From: Pseudolabrys sp.
Lineage (GTDB): Bacteria; Pseudomonadota; Alphaproteobacteria; Rhizobiales; Xanthobacteraceae
Assembly: GCA_029945495.1 (NCBI GenBank)
Contig: JAQSCR010000492.1
Coordinates: 1-11,086 of the forward strand
Direction of reading: 5' to 3'
DNA length: 11,086 nucleotides
The translations under genes were made by a program, and so were the position numbers. Position 1 is the first letter of the stretch, and the number at the start of each line of letters is the position of its first letter. Positions 6,608-11,086 of this stretch are shown in pieces. The notes beneath the pieces were generated by a model. It saw only the letters and a program-made list of their open reading frames with translations, made no database searches and was not told the DNA's origin.

Positions 6608-9600
6608 ATGACGCTCCGACCGGTCAGTCTCGACGATAAATATGACCTCAACCAGCAGCATGTGCTGGTGACGGGTTATCAGGCCCTGATCCGCGCCTGC
6701 CTGATGCAGAAAGAACGCGACCGCCGCGCCGGCTTGAACACGGGCGGCTATCTGACCGGCTATCGCGGTTCGCCGCTCGGCGGCCTCGATCAACAATTCG
6801 TGCGTGCGTCCCGGGAACTCACCGCCGCCGACGTCAAATTCCTGCCTGGTCTCAACGAAGAGCTCGCCGCCACCGCCGTCTGGGGCACCCAGCAGGCGGA
6901 ATTGCGCGGCGAAGGCAAGTTCGATGGCGTTTTCGGTATGTGGTACGGCAAGGGCCCGGGCGTCGACCGCTCCGGCGACGTGTTCCGTCACGCCAATCTT
7001 GCCGGCACTTCGAAGAACGGCGGCGTGCTGGCGCTGATGGGCGACGACCACACCGCCGAATCCTCCACCACCGCGCATCAGTCCGAATTCCATTTCGTCG
7101 ACGTGATGATGCCGATTCTCAATCCGGCCGGCGTGCAGGAGATTGTCGACTACGCGCTGTTGGGCTGGGCGATGTCGCGCTACACCGGCACCTGGACCGC
7201 GCTCAAATGCATGCATGAGACGGTCGAGTCGACCGGCGTGATCGACGGCCGCGTCGACCGGCTCAACATCGTCACGCCGACCGACTTCGTCATGCCTGAG
7301 GGCGGTCTCAACGTGCGCCTCGCCGACACCATTCTCGGCCAGGAAGCCCGGCTGCACGACTACAAGCGCGACGCCATGATGGCCTTCGTGCGTGCCAACA
7401 AGATCAACAAGACGATCATGTCGGGTGGCCGCCAGCCCAAGATCGGCATCATCACCACCGGCAAGGCCTATCTTGACGTTCGCCAGGCCTTCGACGAACT
7501 CGGCCTCGACGAGATCAAGTGCAACGATATCGGAATCCGCCTGTTCAAGATCGGCTGCGTCTGGCCGATTCCGCGCCAGGAGCTGCTTGAATTCGCCGCC
7601 GGTCTCGATCTTATCATCGTGGTCGAGGAAAAACGCTCGCTGATCGAAGTGCAAGTGCGCGAGGAGCTCTACGGCACTGCCAACCAGCCGGTTTGCATCG
7701 GCAAGAAGGACGAGCAGGGCAACTGGCTGTTTCCGGTCAAGGGCGCGCTCGATGCCAACGACATCGCCATCGCCATCGGTGAACGCATTCTCAAATTTGG
7801 CGCCAATGACGAGATGGCGGCCAATGTCGCTCGCCTGAAATCGGCGCAGCATACGCTGAGCGAAACCGCCGACGTCGCCCAGCGCATCCCTTATTTCTGC
7901 TCGGGCTGTCCGCACAATACGTCGACGCGCGTGCCGGAAGGCAGCCGCGCCTATGCCGGCATCGGCTGCCACTACATGTCGCAATGGATGGACCGCAAGA
8001 CGCTCGGCTATACGCAGATGGGCGGCGAGGGCGCCAACTGGATCGGCGAAGCGCCGTTCTCCAATCGCGGCCACGTATTCCAGAACCTCGGCGACGGCAC
8101 TTACAATCACTCCGGTTACCTCGCCATTCGCGCGGCGATCGCCTCCGGCGTGACCATGACCTACAAGATTCTGTTCAACGACGCGGTGGCGATGACCGGT
8201 GGCCAGCATCACGAGGGCGGCCTGACCGTGCAGCAGATCGCGGCGCAGGTGGCGGCCGAAGGCGCCAAGCGCATCATGCTGGTCACCGACGAGCCGGACA
8301 AATATCCGAAGGATACCGAGTGGCCGCGCGGCCTGACCATTCATCACCGCGACGATCTCGACGCGCTGCAGCGCGAACTGGCGACGGTGCCGGGTGTCAG
8401 CATTCTTATTTATGACCAGACCTGCGCCGCCGAGAAGCGCCGCCGCCGCAAGCGCGGCACCTTCCCCGATCCCGACAAGCGCGTCGTCATCAACGACCTT
8501 GTGTGCGAAGGCTGCGGCGACTGCGGCGTCAAATCGAACTGCGTCTCGGTGCAGCCGCTGACGACGGAATGGGGCCGCAAGCGCACCATCGATCAATCGA
8601 GCTGCAACAAGGACTATTCCTGCGTGAAGGGCTTCTGCCCATCCTTCGTGACCGTGCACGGCGCCAAATTGAAAAAGGGCGAGGGCATCGCCGAGCCGGC
8701 CGGCTGGCCGGCATTGCCGGCGCCGTCAGTGCCGCTGATCAATCATCCTTATGGCATCATTGTCACCGGCATCGGCGGCACCGGCATCGTCACCATCGGC
8801 GCCATCGTCGGCATGGCCGCGCATCTGGAAGGCAAGGGCGTCGGCGTCATCGACATGGCCGGCCTGGCGCAGAAGGGCGGCGCGGTGTTCAGCCATATCC
8901 GCATCGCCAATAACGCCGATGATATTCACGCCATCCGCGTTGCCGCCGGCGGCGCCGATCTGGTGCTGGGCGGCGACATCGTCGTGGTCGGTTCCAAGAA
9001 GGTGCTCAGCGCCATCAAGCCGGGCAACACCCACATGATCGTCAACACCGCCGAATTTCTGCCCGGCGACTTCACCCGCAATGCTGACTTCTCGTTGCCG
9101 ACCGAAAAGCTCAGGCGCGCCATCACCGGCACCGCCGGCAGCGACCGCAGTCATTTCATCGATGCGACCCGTCTGGCGACCGCGCTGCTGGGCAATTCCA
9201 TCGGCGCCAATATGTTCATGCTCGGCTACGCCTATCAGAACGGCGGCCTGCCGCTATCGGCGGAAGCGGTCGAGAAGGCCATCGAGATGAACGGCGAGGC
9301 GGTGGCAATGAACCTCGCGGCGTTCCGTTATGGCCGCCGCGCTGCAATCGATCCGGCCGCGGTCGAGTCCCTGATCGCGCCACGCCCGGCGGAGGAGAAC
9401 GATTCCGTGAGGCTGTCGCAGAGCTTCAGCGAGATCGTCGAGCGCCGCGTCGCCTTCCTGACCGCCTATCAGAGCGCACGCTATGCGAAGCGCTATCGTG
9501 CCTTTGTCGATAAGGTTGTGGCCGTCGAAGCCGCCAAGGCGCCGGGCGAGGCCGCGCTGTCGGAAGCGGTCGCGCGCTATCTGTTCAAGCTGATGGCCTA

Positions 9601-10087
9601 CAAGGACGAATACGAAGTCGCGCGGCTCTATACCGACACCTCGTTCATCGAGCGCGTGAAGTCGACCTTCGCCGCCGGCGATCTGCGGTTTGAATTCCAT
9701 CTGGCGCCACCGATGCTGGCCAAGCACGATCCGACGACCGGCGAACCGAAAAAGATATCGTTCGGGCCATGGATGCTGAAAGTTTTCGCCGTGCTGGCGA
9801 AATTCAAATTCCTGCGCGGCACGCCGCTCGACCCGTTCGGCTATACGCAAGAACGCCGCATGGAGCGCCGGCTTGTGACGGAGTACCAGGCCAGGCTTGA
9901 GGGCGTCATCGCCGACTTGTCGCCGCTGAACTACGCAACGGCGGTTGCCATCGCCTCGATCCCGGAGAAAATTCGCGGTTTCGGACCTATCAAGCAACGC
10001 AACCTATCAACCGCTCAGGCCGAAGAACGGAGCCTTGTCGAGCAATTCCGGGCCGGCGCTTCACCGTTTCTCAAGGCGGCGGAATAG
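6608..10087 (+). CDS. Indolepyruvate ferredoxin oxidoreductase, fused single-chain form
   Basis: The 1159-residue product has the size and domain order of the single-polypeptide indolepyruvate oxidoreductases of Proteobacteria. The N-terminal thiamine-diphosphate pyrimidine-type domain has GYRGSPLGGLD (51-61), LPGLNEELAAT (from residue 80) and a GKGPGVDRSGD segment. The pyrophosphate-binding domain begins near FCSGCPHNT (Cys431, Cys434) and includes GIGCHY (Cys454) and MGGEGANWIGEAPF. An Fe-S insert follows with Cys633, 636, 639, 645 and Cys666, 672, 677. The gamma-type domain starts at GIIVTGIGGTGIVTIG (716-731), and a helical C-terminal domain of the DUF6537 type covers roughly 930-1150. 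The family decarboxylates aryl-2-oxoacids (indolepyruvate, phenylpyruvate, 4-hydroxyphenylpyruvate) with CoA to arylacetyl-CoA and CO2, passing electrons to a ferredoxin or other acceptor in the cytoplasm. No acceptor gene is in view. A start at 6527 would add 27 residues but lacks a ribosome site. The following acyl-CoA ligase fits an arylacetate or related acid pathway; the true substrate is inferred. Confidence 0.95.
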   Translation: MTLRPVSLDDKYDLNQQHVLVTGYQALIRACLMQKERDRRAGLNTGGYLTGYRGSPLGGLDQQFVRASRELTAADVKFLPGLNEELAATAVWGTQQAELRGEGKFDGVFGMWYGKGPGVDRSGDVFRHANLAGTSKNGGVLALMGDDHTAESSTTAHQSEFHFVDVMMPILNPAGVQEIVDYALLGWAMSRYTGTWTALKCMHETVESTGVIDGRVDRLNIVTPTDFVMPEGGLNVRLADTILGQEARLHDYKRDAMMAFVRANKINKTIMSGGRQPKIGIITTGKAYLDVRQAFDELGLDEIKCNDIGIRLFKIGCVWPIPRQELLEFAAGLDLIIVVEEKRSLIEVQVREELYGTANQPVCIGKKDEQGNWLFPVKGALDANDIAIAIGERILKFGANDEMAANVARLKSAQHTLSETADVAQRIPYFCSGCPHNTSTRVPEGSRAYAGIGCHYMSQWMDRKTLGYTQMGGEGANWIGEAPFSNRGHVFQNLGDGTYNHSGYLAIRAAIASGVTMTYKILFNDAVAMTGGQHHEGGLTVQQIAAQVAAEGAKRIMLVTDEPDKYPKDTEWPRGLTIHHRDDLDALQRELATVPGVSILIYDQTCAAEKRRRRKRGTFPDPDKRVVINDLVCEGCGDCGVKSNCVSVQPLTTEWGRKRTIDQSSCNKDYSCVKGFCPSFVTVHGAKLKKGEGIAEPAGWPALPAPSVPLINHPYGIIVTGIGGTGIVTIGAIVGMAAHLEGKGVGVIDMAGLAQKGGAVFSHIRIANNADDIHAIRVAAGGADLVLGGDIVVVGSKKVLSAIKPGNTHMIVNTAEFLPGDFTRNADFSLPTEKLRRAITGTAGSDRSHFIDATRLATALLGNSIGANMFMLGYAYQNGGLPLSAEAVEKAIEMNGEAVAMNLAAFRYGRRAAIDPAAVESLIAPRPAEENDSVRLSQSFSEIVERRVAFLTAYQSARYAKRYRAFVDKVVAVEAAKAPGEAALSEAVARYLFKLMAYKDEYEVARLYTDTSFIERVKSTFAAGDLRFEFHLAPPMLAKHDPTTGEPKKISFGPWMLKVFAVLAKFKFLRGTPLDPFGYTQERRMERRLVTEYQARLEGVIADLSPLNYATAVAIASIPEKIRGFGPIKQRNLSTAQAEERSLVEQFRAGASPFLKAAE

Positions 10088-10147
10088 CGGCGCGCCTCCC
10101 GTCGATTCCCGGGCATAGTTACATCCGAAGGTCAATTAGTGGCGCTT

Positions 10148-10167
10148 GCGACCATTTGCTGGTCCGC
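10148..10167 (+). terminator. Hairpin without T-run (possible weak terminator or attenuator)
   Basis: GACCA (10150-10154), loop TTTGC, TGGTC (10160-10164) is a perfect 5-bp stem. It extends by two more pairs if C10165 is bulged. No run of T follows, so it is not a typical intrinsic terminator. It lies 60 nt after the oxidoreductase stop. Confidence 0.25.
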
Positions 10168-10273
10168 CAAGGCTTGACCCGCCTCCAACAGTGATTTCAT
10201 ATCAATACAAACAAGACCGCCCTTGATGGTGGCCGTGGGGAAGATGCGGGCTGACGCCAACGAGCGCCGGCCG

Positions 10274-10283
10274 AAGGGGAGGG
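10274..10283 (+). promoter_or_regulatory. Ribosome binding site of the acyl-CoA ligase gene
   Basis: The purine-rich AAGGGGAGGG ends 7 nt before GTG 10291. With an in-frame TGA at 10252-10254 it fixes the GTG start, as no ATG lies between. Confidence 0.75.
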
Positions 10284-10290
10284 TATCGAA

Positions 10291-11086
10291 GTGGCGTCAA
10301 ACGCCGCCGCGCAGGCGGACACGTTTCCTAAGCTGTTGATCCGTAATGCGCAATTGTATGGCTCGCGGCCATCGATGCGGCATAAGGATCTCGGCATCTG
10401 GCAGACTTGGACATGGGCGCAAGCGCATGAAATCGTGCGCGCCTATGCCGTCGGCCTCCACCGGCTCGGCCTCAAGCGCGGCGAAACCATTGCCATTGTC
10501 GGCTCCAATCGGCCCCGCCTTTATTGGTCGGTCGTAGCGGCGCAGATGCTCGGCGCGGTGCCGGTGCCGGTTTATGCCGATGCGGTCGCCGACGAGCTCT
10601 GCTTCGTGCTGGCGCATGCCGATGTTCGTTTCGCCGCCGTCGAGGATCAGGAGCAGGTCGACAAGCTTCAGTCGGTGCTCGACCGGCTGCCGAAACTGGA
10701 ACTGATGCTCTATGACGAGACGCGCGGCCTGCGCGACTATGACCACGCCGCGCTGCGCTCCATGGATGAGGTCATTGCCGACGGGCGCCAGGCGCTCGCC
10801 GCCGATCCCAAGGTCGGCGCGTGGCTCGATGCCGAAATCGACGCCGGCAAGGGCGCGGACCCGTCGATCATCCTCTACACCTCCGGCACCACCGGCGCCT
10901 CCAAGGGCGTCATGCTCACGCACGGCCGCTCGATCGCCGCGGCGTTCGACACCGTCGCCTTCGATCACCTGAACGAAAAGGATGTCGAACTGGCATTCCT
11001 GCCGCTCGCCTGGGCCGGCGACCATTATCTCAACTTCGCGCAAGGCATGGTCTCGGGATTCTGCATGGCCTGTCCGGAGAGCGCCG
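10291..11086 (+). CDS. AMP-forming acyl-CoA synthetase / ligase, N-terminal part (3' end outside window)
   Basis: 265 residues are visible from GTG 10291 to the right edge, less than half of the ~600-650 residues usual for long-chain-type ligases. The N-terminus TFPKLLIRNAQLYGSRPSMRHKDLGIWQTWTW and RLGLKRGETIAIVGSNRPRLYWSVVAAQMLGAVPVPVY match the ANL (adenylate-forming) fold. The AMP-binding P-loop is at 197-206 (T-S-G-T-T-G-A-S-K-G; Ser replaces the commoner Pro before Lys, which the family tolerates). LAFLPLAWAGDHY follows at 234-246, resembling the LPLAH-type motif of long-chain/aryl ligases. The reaction is carboxylate + ATP + CoA to acyl-CoA + AMP + PPi. The acid-binding pocket lies mostly outside the window, so fatty versus aryl acid cannot be decided. 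It lies 203 bp downstream of the oxidoreductase on the same strand; a shared role in acyl-CoA formation is plausible. Confidence 0.93.
   Translation, partial: MASNAAAQADTFPKLLIRNAQLYGSRPSMRHKDLGIWQTWTWAQAHEIVRAYAVGLHRLGLKRGETIAIVGSNRPRLYWSVVAAQMLGAVPVPVYADAVADELCFVLAHADVRFAAVEDQEQVDKLQSVLDRLPKLELMLYDETRGLRDYDHAALRSMDEVIADGRQALAADPKVGAWLDAEIDAGKGADPSIILYTSGTTGASKGVMLTHGRSIAAAFDTVAFDHLNEKDVELAFLPLAWAGDHYLNFAQGMVSGFCMACPESA

Larger units (their letters stand above)
10088..10290. other. Intergenic region between oxidoreductase and ligase
   Basis: This 203-bp gap contains no convincing gene. It holds a short hairpin at 10148-10167 and a promoter-like TTGACC at 10174-10179 followed, after 18 to 20 nt, by A/T-rich CATATCAATACAAA. 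The ligase may therefore have its own promoter as well as read-through from the oxidoreductase gene. No T-run terminator is seen. Confidence 0.4.

Noticed and set aside
6401..8659. 752-codon open frame on the minus strand opposite the oxidoreductase gene
   Set aside because: It is the antisense of a clear, full-length oxidoreductase gene. Its translation has no recognisable domain and is rich in His/Arg/Ala/Gly, as expected from the reverse of G/C-biased codons.
10297..11043. 248-codon minus-strand open frame opposite the ligase
   Set aside because: The plus strand carries the adenylate-forming motifs; the reverse frame is a codon-bias shadow.
1..11086. Signs of mobile DNA, CRISPR, toxin-antitoxin or defence genes
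   Set aside because: No transposase, integrase, regularly spaced repeats, tRNA-type attachment site or small paired genes were found, and base composition looks even across the window.

Overview
The window is ordinary-looking, high-GC chromosomal DNA with strong G/C third-position bias, which leaves long open frames on the non-coding strands. The gene types point to an alphaproteobacterium of the Hyphomicrobiales (Bradyrhizobium / Rhodopseudomonas / Xanthobacteraceae-like): a Bug/TctC receptor, a DctP receptor, a single-chain indolepyruvate oxidoreductase, and an AMP-forming acyl-CoA ligase. This placement is inferred from gene style only; no rRNA or other marker gene is present.

Layout: (1) 2-607 (+) is the C-terminal half of an acyl-CoA dehydrogenase that enters from the left. 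(2) 687-1622 (+) is a DctP-type TRAP solute-binding protein that lacks a signal peptide. (3) 1634-2605 (-) is a complete TctC/Bug receptor with a twin-arginine-like signal peptide, convergent with dctP. (4) 2772-3551 and 3548-5077 (+) are an ABC ATPase and its polytopic permease, overlapping by 4 bp. (5) 5074-6309 (-) is a 12-TM MFS transporter whose stop codon overlaps the permease stop. (6) 6608-10087 (+) is a 1159-residue fused indolepyruvate ferredoxin oxidoreductase. (7) 10291 to the right edge (+) is the N-terminal part of an AMP-forming acyl-CoA synthetase. No RNA genes, insertion sequences, CRISPR arrays, phage genes or attachment sites were seen.

The most coherent theme is acyl-CoA chemistry. 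The oxidoreductase should turn aryl-2-oxoacids (transaminated Phe/Tyr/Trp) into arylacetyl-CoA. The following ligase can activate free carboxylic acids, and the dehydrogenase fragment at the left edge oxidises an acyl-CoA. The two solute receptors and the MFS carrier suggest uptake of organic acids, but neither receptor has membrane partners in view. The link between the left-edge dehydrogenase and the right-hand oxidoreductase/ligase pair is weak, because divergent and convergent genes separate them.

I found no clear evidence of an undescribed multi-gene system. The points most worth a second look are the leaderless DctP, the non-canonical seven-cysteine Fe-S insert of the oxidoreductase, the start and leader of that gene, and the mRNA hairpin abutting the MFS start codon.
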